Made by a program: the position numbers and the translations under genes
Source: Candidatus Gastranaerophilales bacterium
GTDB lineage: Bacteria; Cyanobacteriota; Vampirovibrionia; Gastranaerophilales; Gastranaerophilaceae
Assembly: GCA_944322665.1 (NCBI GenBank)
Contig: CALUPM010000011.1
Span: forward strand, 1-39,135
Direction of reading: 5' to 3'
Length of the DNA: 39,135 nt
Notes under the pieces: model-generated
Databases searched by the model: none
What the model was told of the DNA's origin: nothing
Seen by the model: only the letters and a program-made list of their open reading frames with translations
In this document: piece by piece, positions 9,201 to 16,744 of the stretch
How positions within the stretch are numbered: the first letter of the stretch is position 1
Layout: each line of letters opens with the position of its first letter

Positions 9201-9448
9201 GCGACAGCGTGTTTGCACCATTCTTCTTTAAGCGGGCAGTTGCAGCGGGCTTCTACTTTGTTTTTTTTGAAAATTAAATCTGTTTTGTAAAAGTCCTGAA
9301 AATTGCCTTTTACTTTGCCCATGTAAAAGTTTTTTTCAGGATACGTATCAAACACCATATCTTTAAGATGGTATTCATATCCGCGTCTCCAGCTTCCGGC
9401 GCTTGCCCGGTCTTTTATATATTTGTAATTAAATTCTTCAACACTCAT
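6275..9448 (-). CDS. SNF2-family helicase with SWIM zinc finger
   Basis: DNA-dependent ATPase of the SWI2/SNF2 class, about 1057 residues from the ATG at 9448. Near the N-terminus is a SWIM zinc finger ([12 protein letters not shown], about residues 69-80). A poorly conserved middle follows, then a complete motor: Walker A DDMGLGKT near 620, DESQ box near 717, SGTPIEN near 745, and the C-terminal lobe with [36 protein letters not shown]. Bacterial members (HepA/RapA-like or SWIM-SNF2) are linked to transcription recycling or DNA repair; the exact role is unknown. The frame stays open to a GTG at 9532, but a TATAAT box at 9542-9537 ends only four bases before that codon. I therefore prefer the conserved-looking ATG, although no good ribosome site precedes it. 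Confidence 0.88.
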   Translation of the reverse strand: [1057 protein letters not shown]

Positions 9449-9536
9449 GAAACTTTTGGGAGTATCTCTTTCTTTCCTAAGGGTGTAAATTCCGGATATA
9501 GAAGCAAAAATACCTCTATAAACCCTCAACACTTAT

Positions 9537-9564
9537 ATTATACATGAATCACAAAAAAAGGCAA
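9537..9564 (-). promoter_or_regulatory. Promoter of SNF2 helicase gene
   Basis: On the minus strand TTGCCT is followed after 16 bases by a perfect TATAAT (9542-9537). Transcription would start near 9530, giving a leader of about 80 nt to the ATG at 9448, or a leaderless mRNA if the GTG at 9532 is used. Confidence 0.45.
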
Positions 9565-9581
9565 GCACAAATTATTAAAAA

Positions 9582-10046
9582 TTACATCCCGAGCAAATAA
9601 TGGTGAAATAAGTATGAAAATGCAATCCCGAAAATTGCACCGGCAATTACTTCAAGCGGGGTATGCCCGAGAAGTTCTTTGAGTTTTCCGCCGATTGCCT
9701 GCACGTTATGCTGGTAAAAATCTTCCATCATCCGGTTTAAGCAGGCAGCGGTTTTGCCTGCAGCACGCCTCACGCCTGCTGCGTCGTACATCGTAACAAG
9801 CGCATATCCGATAGCCACCGCAAAAATTACGGAATCAAATCCCGATATAAGACCTACAGATGTTGAAAGCCCCATTACACCCGCAGAATGAGAACTCGGC
9901 ATTCCGCCTGTCGTTGTAAAAATTTTGAAATTTATTTTTCTTGATCTGATTGTAAATATAAAAAATTTTATGACCTGCGCAAAGAATGCTGCCGCAAGTC
10001 CTGCTATTATCGCCTCATAACCTGTGTTTAAAACCTTTTGTATCAT
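9582..10046 (-). CDS. DUF212 / YuiD-like membrane protein (acid phosphatase/VPO-related)
   Basis: Small integral membrane protein, 154 residues, of the DUF212 family, which is distantly related to PAP2/vanadium haloperoxidases. Diagnostic motifs are TTGGMPSSHSAGVMGL (PSSHSA at about 50-55), MYDAAGVRRAAGKTA, and a C-terminal GHTPLEVIAGAIFGI. There are about three hydrophobic segments (14-33, 58-85, 130-150). The exact substrate is not known; lipid-phosphate chemistry is plausible. An AGGA site lies four bases before the ATG. It follows the prenyl synthase on the same strand after 63 bp, so the two could share a transcript and a link with isoprenoid phosphates. Confidence 0.82.
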   Translation of the reverse strand: MIQKVLNTGYEAIIAGLAAAFFAQVIKFFIFTIRSRKINFKIFTTTGGMPSSHSAGVMGLSTSVGLISGFDSVIFAVAIGYALVTMYDAAGVRRAAGKTAACLNRMMEDFYQHNVQAIGGKLKELLGHTPLEVIAGAIFGIAFSYLFHHYLLGM

Positions 10047-10109
10047 TAAATCCTGCTCTCCAGTTTAATTTTGCAACTTTATTTTATCACAAGCATACGA
10101 GGTTGCAAA

Positions 10110-10997
10110 TCAGTCTTTCTTGATTTTAGAAAGAATTTCTTCAAAAATTTCAGATTTAAACCCGTTATCGGAGAGAATTTTTCTGCATTCATCAAGAAGG
10201 GAATTCAAATCTTTTTTTGCTTTGTTGATTCCGTACAGGCTTGTGTAGGTAAGTTTTCCGGCAATTTTGTCCTTGCCGGGGGTTTTGCCGATTTCTTCAA
10301 AGGTTGCTTCTTCATCAAGAATATCATCGGCTATCTGGAATGCAATTCCGAGTTTTTCCGCAAAAACAGTGAGGGTTTTAAGAGCTTTTTCGTCAGCGCC
10401 GCCGATTATGGCACCCGTCCTTATTGCAAGCCTGAAAAGGTCGCCTGTTTTGTGCAGGTGTAAGTAATGAAGTATTTCTGAATGCTCGTCTTTGGTAATA
10501 CGTTCGCCTTCACTTTGTTTGCGCTCATTTTCAATATCCACAACCTGTCCTGCAATTACCCCGTAAGCGCCGGCAGCCTGAAAATATTCTTCCATAATCC
10601 TCACAAGTTTTTCACTCCCGAGGTTTTTAGAGTTTTTCAAAATAATCTGCGGTGCAAAAGTCAAAAGAGCATCTCCTGCCAGAACCGCAATTGCTTCTGA
10701 GAATACTTTATGGTTTGAAGGTTTTCCGCGTCTGAAATCGTCATTATCCATGCAAGGCAGGTCATCATGGATTAGGGTCTGTGCATGAAGCATCTCAATT
10801 GCGCAGGCTGCCGGCAAAACATCTTCCAAATCCGCTCCGAACATCCTTGCGCTTTCAATACACATTACCGGCCGAAGCCTTTTCCCTGGAAGAAGCACCG
10901 TGTAGCGCATTGATTTAAAAATATCCTCCGGATAAGAAACCGGAATGTATTCATCAAGTTTTTTGTCTACGATTTCTATATAAGCTTTCATTTGCAT
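10110..10997 (-). CDS. ispA: Short-chain polyprenyl diphosphate synthase (farnesyl/geranylgeranyl type)
   Basis: Head-to-tail prenyltransferase, 295 residues, condensing isopentenyl diphosphate with allylic diphosphates in the cytoplasm. The first aspartate-rich motif is DDLPCMD (78-84), with the four-residue spacing of bacterial FPP/GGPP synthases; the second is DDILD near 225. GKRLRP (38-43) binds IPP. The two residues four and five before the first motif are Thr and Gln instead of an aromatic, so the product may be longer than FPP (GGPP, as in cyanobacterial CrtE-type enzymes); chain length is inference. GGAG lies six bases before the ATG. It sits 50 bp downstream of rsgA and may be cotranscribed with it. 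Confidence 0.88.
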   Translation of the reverse strand: MQMKAYIEIVDKKLDEYIPVSYPEDIFKSMRYTVLLPGKRLRPVMCIESARMFGADLEDVLPAACAIEMLHAQTLIHDDLPCMDNDDFRRGKPSNHKVFSEAIAVLAGDALLTFAPQIILKNSKNLGSEKLVRIMEEYFQAAGAYGVIAGQVVDIENERKQSEGERITKDEHSEILHYLHLHKTGDLFRLAIRTGAIIGGADEKALKTLTVFAEKLGIAFQIADDILDEEATFEEIGKTPGKDKIAGKLTYTSLYGINKAKKDLNSLLDECRKILSDNGFKSEIFEEILSKIKKD

Positions 10998-11047
10998 AAG
11001 TTGCTCCGTTCTTATTGTTTTGTGGACTCCTGCTGCTGCTTTGATTT

Positions 11048-12040
11048 TTATTCTTCAATATCAAATTTTTTTAAATTCTGCTTTAAGGTATTTCTTCCGC
11101 CTGTACGTTTTTTATTGCTGATTTTGGCGATTTCTTTGTTGTGAACGGTTTTCTTTGAATGTTCTTTTTTTACTCCTTCATACTTAATTCGTTCTTTGTA
11201 TTCTTTCGCCTCTTCAACAAAAGCAAGATAGCTTTCATATCTTGATGTATCAATTTGGTCAAGGTGCGCAAGCACGTTGCAACCGTCTTCTTTGATGTGA
11301 AGGCAGTCGGGATATTTACACCCGTTTTTTAGCGCCGCGATTTCATCAAATAATCCGCCGACTTCTGCCGGAAGAATGAAATCAAACTTGACGTTGCTGA
11401 ATCCCGGAGTGTCGACAATTCTTGTGTTTTCTCCGATTTTAATGATTTCGCAGTGGCGGGTTGTGTGGGTGCCCCGTTGAGTTTTTTCGCTGACGGATTT
11501 GGTTCTTAAATTGAGTTCGGGATTTATTGCGTTGATAAGGCTTGATTTTCCGACGCCGGAATTCCCGCAAAGGACGCTTGTTTTGTCTTTCAAAAGTTTT
11601 TCAAAAGTTTTTATTCCGTTATGTTCGGTGGCTGACGTGTAGACCGCTTTGTAGCCCAAAGGTTCATAAATATCGCGGATTTTGGACTTTAAGTCTTTTT
11701 CAAATTTCAGGTCGCTTTTGTTGAAACACAAAACAGCCGGAATTTTAAAATATTTTGCAAGTGTTATATACCTGTTCAACTGGAGAAAGCTTAAATCCGG
11801 CTCTTTAAGCGCTGAAACTATCACAACCTGATCAATGTTTGAAACGGACGGACGGCTGATGAAATTTTTTCTCGGCAGAACTTCTTCAATAACTCCGCCG
11901 GAAAATTCCACAAAGTCGCCGACAAGAATTTTTTCTTTTCGCTTTTTAAGCACTTCTCTTATTTTGCACTCAAAAATTTCCGCTCCGTCATCGACGTAAT
12001 AAAAATCGGAATGAATTTTGTAAATCTGCCCCTGTGCCAT
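11048..12040 (-). CDS. rsgA: Ribosome small-subunit biogenesis GTPase RsgA
   Basis: Circularly permuted GTPase, 330 residues, that checks late 30S maturation. In order: an OB-fold N-terminal domain (to about 60), then G-motifs in permuted order, G4 NKSD (107-110), G1 GNSGVGKS (159-166), switch region TQRGTHTTRH (187-196) and G3 DTPG (210-213). A zinc site follows (C241, C246, H248, C254). The C-terminus has an unusually long Lys-rich tail (about 280-330). The start is fixed by the typical MAQGQIYKIHSDFYYV. No ribosome site precedes it, only a T-run, and a TATAAT ends eight bases before the ATG, so the mRNA is probably leaderless. Confidence 0.93.
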   Translation of the reverse strand: MAQGQIYKIHSDFYYVDDGAEIFECKIREVLKKRKEKILVGDFVEFSGGVIEEVLPRKNFISRPSVSNIDQVVIVSALKEPDLSFLQLNRYITLAKYFKIPAVLCFNKSDLKFEKDLKSKIRDIYEPLGYKAVYTSATEHNGIKTFEKLLKDKTSVLCGNSGVGKSSLINAINPELNLRTKSVSEKTQRGTHTTRHCEIIKIGENTRIVDTPGFSNVKFDFILPAEVGGLFDEIAALKNGCKYPDCLHIKEDGCNVLAHLDQIDTSRYESYLAFVEEAKEYKERIKYEGVKKEHSKKTVHNKEIAKISNKKRTGGRNTLKQNLKKFDIEE

Positions 12041-12048
12041 AAAAAAAT

Positions 12049-12077
12049 ATTATAATAAAAATTTTACAAGCGCAAAA
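12049..12077 (-). promoter_or_regulatory. Promoter of rsgA
   Basis: A perfect TATAAT at 12054-12049 on the minus strand lies eight bases before the rsgA ATG. The -35 is weak (TTTTGC at the 17-bp spacing). A start about seven bases downstream would fall within a base or two of the ATG. Confidence 0.4.
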
Positions 12078-12132
12078 AATGCCGTATAAAATCCTTTTTT
12101 GTTAATATAAGAGTCAAAATTGTTACAATTAT

Positions 12133-12160
12133 TTGAAGTTTAATACTTTTATGTTATCAT
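12133..12160 (+). promoter_or_regulatory. Promoter of efp (-accB-accC)
   Basis: TTGAAG (12133-12138), a 16-bp spacer and an extended -10 TGTTATCAT (12152-12160). The expected leader of about 37 nt retains the AAGGGG ribosome site (12192-12197), six bases before the efp ATG. It is divergent from the rsgA promoter about 80 bp away. Confidence 0.42.
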
Positions 12161-12203
12161 CAAGGTAAAATTAGATGATTATACTTTTAATAAGGGGAAT
12201 AAT

Positions 12204-12761
12204 ATGATTTCAGTAAACGACTTAAAAACAGGTTTGACATTAGAACTGGACAACGGCTTGTGGTCAGTTGTTGAATTTTTGCACGTTAAACCGGGAAAAG
12301 GAGCCGCTTTTGTAAGAACAAAATTGAAAAACGTTGAAACCGGACAGGTTATAGAAAAAACTTTCCGTGCAGGCGAAAAAGTCGGCAAAGCTACTCTTGA
12401 CAGACGTGAAATGCAGTATCTCTACAAAGAAGGCGCAGATTACGTTATGATGGATAATGAAACTTACGACCAGCTTCACCTGACAGAAGATCAAATCGGA
12501 GACGGACTTAAATACTTAAAAGAAAATATGAACGTACAGGTTCTGATGCACGATTCAAGAATTATAGGTGTTGATATTCCGGCTCACGTAGAACTGGAAG
12601 TTGTTGACACTCCGCCGGCAGAAAAAGGCAACACGGCTCAGGGCGGAACAAAACCCGCTAAGCTTGAAACCGGTGCTGTTGTAAACGTTCCGTTCTTCGT
12701 TTCTAACGGCGACGTTATCAGAGTTGATACCAGAACAAACGAATATCTCGACAGAGTTTAA
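12204..12761 (+). CDS. efp: Translation elongation factor P
   Basis: Three-domain tRNA mimic, 185 residues (usual length), that rescues ribosomes stalled on polyproline. The KOW-like domain I carries the loop KPGKGAAF with Lys32 at the tip, the position that is beta-lysylated or otherwise modified in some bacteria; no modification gene is nearby. Domain III ends with the family signature [17 protein letters not shown]. The ribosome site is strong (AAGGGG). It is followed after 105 bp by accB, a neighbourhood known in several bacterial groups including Cyanobacteria and Firmicutes. Confidence 0.95.
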   Translation: MISVNDLKTGLTLELDNGLWSVVEFLHVKPGKGAAFVRTKLKNVETGQVIEKTFRAGEKVGKATLDRREMQYLYKEGADYVMMDNETYDQLHLTEDQIGDGLKYLKENMNVQVLMHDSRIIGVDIPAHVELEVVDTPPAEKGNTAQGGTKPAKLETGAVVNVPFFVSNGDVIRVDTRTNEYLDRV

Positions 12762-12784
12762 AACCGGCTCCGGAGTCTTAAAAT

Positions 12785-12826
12785 AAGTATGTTATTATGA
12801 GCAAAGCGAAGAATTTCAAAATACTT
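12785..12826. repeat. Intergenic hairpin with GAGCAAAGCGA loop
   Basis: AAGTAT (12785-12790) pairs with ATACTT (12821-12826). The loop contains GAGCAAAGCGA (12799-12809), matching the loop core of the repeats at 9-43 and 683-718. It lies between efp and accB and could be a small repeat remnant. Confidence 0.4.
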
Positions 12827-12866
12827 TAAACTAAGGCTCGAATAATTTACCTGAAAGGAAAGAAAA

Positions 12867-13310
12867 ATGAAATTTGAAATAGATTATATTGAAAAACTTG
12901 CAAAAGTATTGTCTGACAATTCTCTGACAGAAATTTCGCTGGAAGACGGCGAACAGGCAATAACAATCCGCAAGGAATTAATCGGTGCACCGGTAATTAC
13001 AGCCGCTCCGGCACCGGCAGCCGTAGTCCCGCAGGCTGCAGCAGCTCCTGCTACGGCTAAAGAAGAAGTTAAAAAAGGTAAACCTCTTACTTCTCCGATG
13101 GTTGGAACTTTTTACACAGCTCCGTCGCCTGATGCAAAACCGTTTATCGAAGTCGGACAGACTGTTAAACAGGGCGATGTTGTTTGTATCGTTGAAGCAA
13201 TGAAACTTATGAACGAAATCGAATCCGAATTTTCAGGCACAGTTACGGAAATTTGTGTTAAAAACGGACAGCCCGTTGAATTCGGTCAGGTTTTGATGTA
13301 TATAGAATAG
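12867..13310 (+). CDS. accB: Acetyl-CoA carboxylase biotin carboxyl carrier protein
   Basis: BCCP subunit, 147 residues, carrying carboxybiotin between biotin carboxylase and carboxyltransferase in the first step of fatty-acid synthesis. An N-terminal domain (1-40) is followed by a mobile Ala/Pro linker (about 40-65) and the biotinyl domain, with the biotin lysine in EAMKLMNEI (Lys113). The thumb-like SPMVGTFY segment typical of BCCP is present. An AGGAAAG site precedes the ATG. accC follows, but a perfect hairpin lies between the two genes. Confidence 0.95.
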   Translation: MKFEIDYIEKLAKVLSDNSLTEISLEDGEQAITIRKELIGAPVITAAPAPAAVVPQAAAAPATAKEEVKKGKPLTSPMVGTFYTAPSPDAKPFIEVGQTVKQGDVVCIVEAMKLMNEIESEFSGTVTEICVKNGQPVEFGQVLMYIE

Positions 13311-13320
13311 CTAATATTAA

Positions 13321-13357
13321 AAAAGGTGAAAAGTTTGAATAAAGCTTTTCACCTTTT
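13321..13357 (+). terminator. Attenuator-like hairpin between accB and accC
   Basis: A perfect 13-bp inverted repeat (13321-13333 with 13345-13357; arm AAAAGGTGAAAAG) encloses an 11-nt loop. The 3' arm ends in TTTT but then continues AATTATG, so the U-tract is short. It could partly terminate transcription or stabilise the accB 3' end, yielding more BCCP than biotin carboxylase. Confidence 0.6.
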
Positions 13358-13397
13358 AATTATGTTTGCCTTCAAATTGGCATAAAAGGGATTAGAT

Positions 13398-14762
13398 ATG
13401 TTTAAAAAAGTACTAATAGCAAACCGCGGAGAGATTGCGGTAAGAATTATCAGAGCATGCAGAGAAATCGGTATTCCGACAGTTGCAATTTATTCGCAGG
13501 CTGACGCAAACTCGCTTCACGTAAGACTTGCAACCGAGGCATACTGCATCGGCCCTGCAGAAAGTTCAAAAAGTTATCTGAGCATTCCGGCAATTATTTC
13601 GGCAGCACTCGTCGCTGGCGCTGACGCAATTCATCCAGGATACGGGTTTATGTCTGAGCGTGCGGATTTCGCTGAAATTTGTGAAAAGCACGGAATAAAA
13701 TTTATCGGGCCGACGGCTGAAGCTATGCGCAAAATGGGCGACAAAGCAACAGCGCGTAAAACAATGATTGAAAACAACGTGCCCGTTACTCCCGGAACCG
13801 GAATTTTGAAAACGCCTCAGGAAGTTAAAGAATTTGCAAAAAAAGCAGGCTATCCGATAATCCTGAAAGCCACGGCCGGCGGCGGCGGAAAAGGTATGAG
13901 AATTGTCCGCTCGGATGATGAAGTCGAAACCAATATGAATCTTTGCCAGTCTGAAGCGCAGAATTTCTTTGGAAATCCGGATGTTTATGCTGAAAAATAC
14001 CTTGAAAACCCACGTCACATTGAAGTTCAAATTCTAGGCGACCAGTATGGCAACGTAGTTCATCTCGGTGAACGTGATTGTTCAATCCAGCGCCGTCACC
14101 AGAAATTGCTTGAAGAAGCGCCTTCACCTGCGATTGACGAAGCAACCAGAAAAGAAATGGGTGCCGCTGCAGTCAGAGCCGCTAAGGCTATCAATTACGA
14201 AGGTGCCGGTACCTGCGAATTCCTTCTTGACCACGACGGAAATTGGTATTTTATGGAAATGAATACACGTATTCAGGTTGAACACTGTGTAACCGAGATG
14301 ATTTCCAATGTTGATCTGGTGAGAGAACAAATTATGGTTGCATCAGGCGAACCTCTTGACTTTACGCAGGAGGACATAGTTTTAAGAGGTCACGCTATTG
14401 AATGCCGTATAAATGCCGAAAATCCGGCAAAAGACTTTATGCCGAACCCCGGACAGATTACGGGTTACGTGACACCGGGCGGTTTTGGGGTCAGAGTGGA
14501 TTCGCATGTTTATCAGGATTACAAAATTCCTCCTTTCTACGACAGTATGATAGGCAAACTCATCTGCTGGGGCAGAACCCGTAACGAAGCCCGCCGCAGA
14601 ATGTACAGAGCCTTAAAAGAATACGTCATTACAGGTATTGAAACCACAATTCCTTTCCATCAGGAAATAATTGAAGATCCTGTGTTTATGAGCGGAAACT
14701 TCAATACAGGATTTATTGAAGATTTCTACAAAAGAACGGGCAAAAATAAAAAAGAAAATTAA
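13398..14762 (+). CDS. accC: Acetyl-CoA carboxylase biotin carboxylase subunit
   Basis: ATP-grasp enzyme, 454 residues (family about 450), carboxylating the biotin of BCCP with bicarbonate and ATP. Seen in order: N-terminal biotin-carboxylase fold ([20 protein letters not shown]), glycine-rich ATP loop [10 protein letters not shown] (157-166), catalytic stretch [15 protein letters not shown], and the C-terminal domain with [13 protein letters not shown]. An AAAGGG site lies upstream of the ATG. It is followed by repeats and then a strong terminator at 14985-15019. The carboxyltransferase genes accA and accD are not in the window. Confidence 0.95.
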   Translation: MFKKVLIANRGEIAVRIIRACREIGIPTVAIYSQADANSLHVRLATEAYCIGPAESSKSYLSIPAIISAALVAGADAIHPGYGFMSERADFAEICEKHGIKFIGPTAEAMRKMGDKATARKTMIENNVPVTPGTGILKTPQEVKEFAKKAGYPIILKATAGGGGKGMRIVRSDDEVETNMNLCQSEAQNFFGNPDVYAEKYLENPRHIEVQILGDQYGNVVHLGERDCSIQRRHQKLLEEAPSPAIDEATRKEMGAAAVRAAKAINYEGAGTCEFLLDHDGNWYFMEMNTRIQVEHCVTEMISNVDLVREQIMVASGEPLDFTQEDIVLRGHAIECRINAENPAKDFMPNPGQITGYVTPGGFGVRVDSHVYQDYKIPPFYDSMIGKLICWGRTRNEARRRMYRALKEYVITGIETTIPFHQEIIEDPVFMSGNFNTGFIEDFYKRTGKNKKEN

Positions 14763-15114
14763 AGGTGTCATTGTCATTGCGAGCGAATGCGAAGCAATCC
14801 AGCCGTTTAAATAAACATGTCATCCAGAGGAAAGGCACAAATGCACACTTAAAAATTGAAACAATTTCTTGTCATCCTGAGGGCAAAGCCCGAAGGATAC
14901 TCAGAAAAGCTACTTGGATTCTTTATTTCGCTCAGAATGATCTAAAAAACAACCACCTGTTGTAACAGGGTTAGCAATCATTATAAAAAGGCGCCGGCTC
15001 AACGAGCCGGCGCCTTTTTAATATTTCAAATTTTAATTAATGTAAATCTTAAACAACATAAACGAAACCTGCTGTATTATTAGCAGTAACAAAAAAAATT
15101 ATTTATCCATTAAA
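14763..15114. repeat. accC-tgt intergenic region with dispersed repeats
   Basis: No gene is seen. GTCATTGCGAGCG...GAAGCAATCC at 14773-14802 is a common type of dispersed element. A degenerate GTCATCCAGAGG lies near 14819. A full palindromic element occupies 14871-14941 (GTCATCCTGAG facing CTCAGAATGAT), with a GGGC/GCCC hairpin at 14881-14891. Next come a small CCTGTT/AACAGG inverted repeat (14956-14969), the terminator, and a small CTGCT/AGCAG hairpin near 15070-15086. Confidence 0.75.
14985..15019. terminator. Strong bidirectional rho-independent terminator
   Basis: A perfect 16-bp inverted repeat, arm AAAAAGGCGCCGGCTC (14985-15000) with 15004-15019, with a three-base loop. The GC-rich core is flanked by A5 on the left and T5 on the right, so it works in both directions. 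It separates the convergent accC (+) and tgt (-) units. Confidence 0.92.
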
Positions 15115-16239
15115 CTAAACAAGCAGGGGATAGTGTTCATTGTAAAAATCGCCGAACCTGTCATTTAAAATAGCCTCGCGGCATTTTTGCGAAAATTCAA
15201 CAAGAAATTGGATGTTGTGAATTGAAAGCAGTGTTGATGCCGTACTTTCTCCGCAGCGCCACAGGTGCCGGATATAAGCTTTTGAGTGGTTGCGGCAGGT
15301 GTAGCAGTTGCAGCCTTCTACAAGCGGAGATTTGTCGTCTTCGTAGGCTTTGACTTTAATATTTCTTTTGCCTTCCCACGTGAAGAATGAACCGTGGCGG
15401 GCGTTTCGGGTTGGCAGAACACAGTCAAACATGTCAATCCCGCGCTTAATCCCATCTAACAAATCCTCAGGCGTTCCGACTCCCATCAGATAACGTGGTT
15501 TGTTTTGAGGCAGAAGCGGGGCTGTAAATTCTACAAAATGATTCATTATATCTTTTGTTTCGCCGACGCTTAAGCCGCCGATTGCGTATCCGACTGCGTC
15601 AAATGAGGAAATTACCGAGGCGCTTTCTTTTCTCAAATCATCAAAAAATGCGCCCTGAACTATCGGAAACAATGCCTGACGCGGGTTTGTTTTTGCTTTA
15701 AAGCATCTTTCAAGCCATCTGTGAGTGCGTTCCATTGCTTTTTTCGCATCCTCATATTCACACGGAAAAGGCGCACACTCGTCAAATGCCATCATAATAT
15801 CCGCGCCGATATCCTGCTGGATTTCCATTGAAACTTCAGGAGATATAAAGTGTTTTTTGCCGTCCTTCGGGTCGCGGAATTCAACCCCGTCCTCAGTAAT
15901 TTTTCTTAAATGCGCCAGCGAGAATACCTGAAATCCGCCCGAATCTGTCAGAACAGGTTTATGCCAGTTCATCCAGCCGTGAATTCCGCCAAAATCTTTT
16001 ATCCTTTTTGTTCCGGCTCTCAAATACAGGTGATAAGAATTAGCCAGTATAATCTGCGCGCCTGTATCTGCCACCTGATCGCAGGTAAGTGTTTTTACGG
16101 CAGAATTTGTACCGACCGGCATGAATATCGGAGTCTTTATAACCCCGTGCGGAGTTGTAAAAACCCCTGCTCTTGCGCCTGTCTGTGCGCAGGTGTGAAC
16201 TAATTCATAATTAAAATAATCACTACTTTTCGTCAACAT
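15115..16239 (-). CDS. tgt: tRNA-guanine transglycosylase (queuine tRNA-ribosyltransferase)
   Basis: Exchanges guanine 34 for preQ1 in tRNAs with GUN anticodons; 374 residues, usual size. Catalytic Asp99 lies in TDSGGFQVFSL and the nucleophile Asp272 in GIDMFDCVLPTRNARHG. The zinc site is C310-x-C312-x2-C315-x25-H341. GGLSVGE keeps the valine associated with preQ1-using bacterial enzymes. The ATG lies 17 bases inside the end of ndk, with GGAAG immediately before it, which suggests translational coupling; the exact start could be a nearby codon. queA and the preQ1 pathway are not in view. Confidence 0.93.
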   Translation of the reverse strand: MLTKSSDYFNYELVHTCAQTGARAGVFTTPHGVIKTPIFMPVGTNSAVKTLTCDQVADTGAQIILANSYHLYLRAGTKRIKDFGGIHGWMNWHKPVLTDSGGFQVFSLAHLRKITEDGVEFRDPKDGKKHFISPEVSMEIQQDIGADIMMAFDECAPFPCEYEDAKKAMERTHRWLERCFKAKTNPRQALFPIVQGAFFDDLRKESASVISSFDAVGYAIGGLSVGETKDIMNHFVEFTAPLLPQNKPRYLMGVGTPEDLLDGIKRGIDMFDCVLPTRNARHGSFFTWEGKRNIKVKAYEDDKSPLVEGCNCYTCRNHSKAYIRHLWRCGESTASTLLSIHNIQFLVEFSQKCREAILNDRFGDFYNEHYPLLV

Positions 16240-16696
16240 CTTCCGTCACAAGTTCCATCATATTTTTGTAATCAGGACAGAGTTCTTCCGGCTTAAAGTA
16301 GATTGCAATTTCTCTTTCGGCACTTTCAACGCTGTCAGAACCGTGTACAGTGTTGTAAGATTTTAACTGTGCATAGTCCGCTCTTATAGAACCGACATCG
16401 GCTTCACACGGATCTGTTGCCCCCAGCACGTGGCGGATTCCCTGAACAGCAAGGTATCCTTGAAATACCATTGCGACAATCGGACCGCTTGTAATGTATT
16501 TTACAAGATTCGGATAAAAAGGTTTTCCGATATGTTCCGCATAGTGTTTTGCCGCAATTTCTTCTGTCACCTGAAGCATCTTCATTCCGATAAGTTTGTA
16601 TCCCTTCTTTTCAAAGCGGCTGATAATATCTCCGACTAAACCTCTCTTAACTCCGTCCGGCTTAATTGCCACAAATGTTCTTTCTTCTGTATGCAT
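16223..16696 (-). CDS. ndk: Nucleoside diphosphate kinase
   Basis: Transfers the terminal phosphate between nucleoside triphosphates and diphosphates through a phosphohistidine; 157 residues. Motifs are RTFVAIKPDGV at the start, SGPIVAMVFQG, and the active site NTVHGSDS with His118. The C-terminus is somewhat extended and acidic (ELVTEDVDEK). I chose the ATG at 16696 because GGAGG stands five bases upstream; an in-frame ATG at 16711 lies before that ribosome site and at the predicted transcription start. It overlaps tgt by 17 bp. Confidence 0.94.
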   Translation of the reverse strand: MHTEERTFVAIKPDGVKRGLVGDIISRFEKKGYKLIGMKMLQVTEEIAAKHYAEHIGKPFYPNLVKYITSGPIVAMVFQGYLAVQGIRHVLGATDPCEADVGSIRADYAQLKSYNTVHGSDSVESAEREIAIYFKPEELCPDYKNMMELVTEDVDEK

Positions 16697-16715
16697 ATTT
16701 CCTCCATTCATGTAA

Positions 16716-16744
16716 ATTATATCATAAAAACATTTTTCGTCTAA
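16716..16744 (-). promoter_or_regulatory. Promoter of ndk-tgt
   Basis: Extended -10 TGATATAAT at 16724-16716 on the minus strand, with a weak -35 (TTAGAC, 17-bp spacing) that runs into the last codons of the MATE gene. The leader would be about 13 nt, just enough to hold the GGAGG site. Confidence 0.5.

Noticed and set aside
10068..10110. TTTGCAAC/GTTGCAAA inverted repeat after the prenyl synthase
   Set aside because: Eight base pairs with a 24-nt loop and no clear T-tract; too weak to call a terminator.
14765..14965. 66-codon frame after accC
   Set aside because: It is made of two dispersed repeats; the peptide (SLRANAKQSS, CHPEGKARRI) is the usual translation of such repeats.
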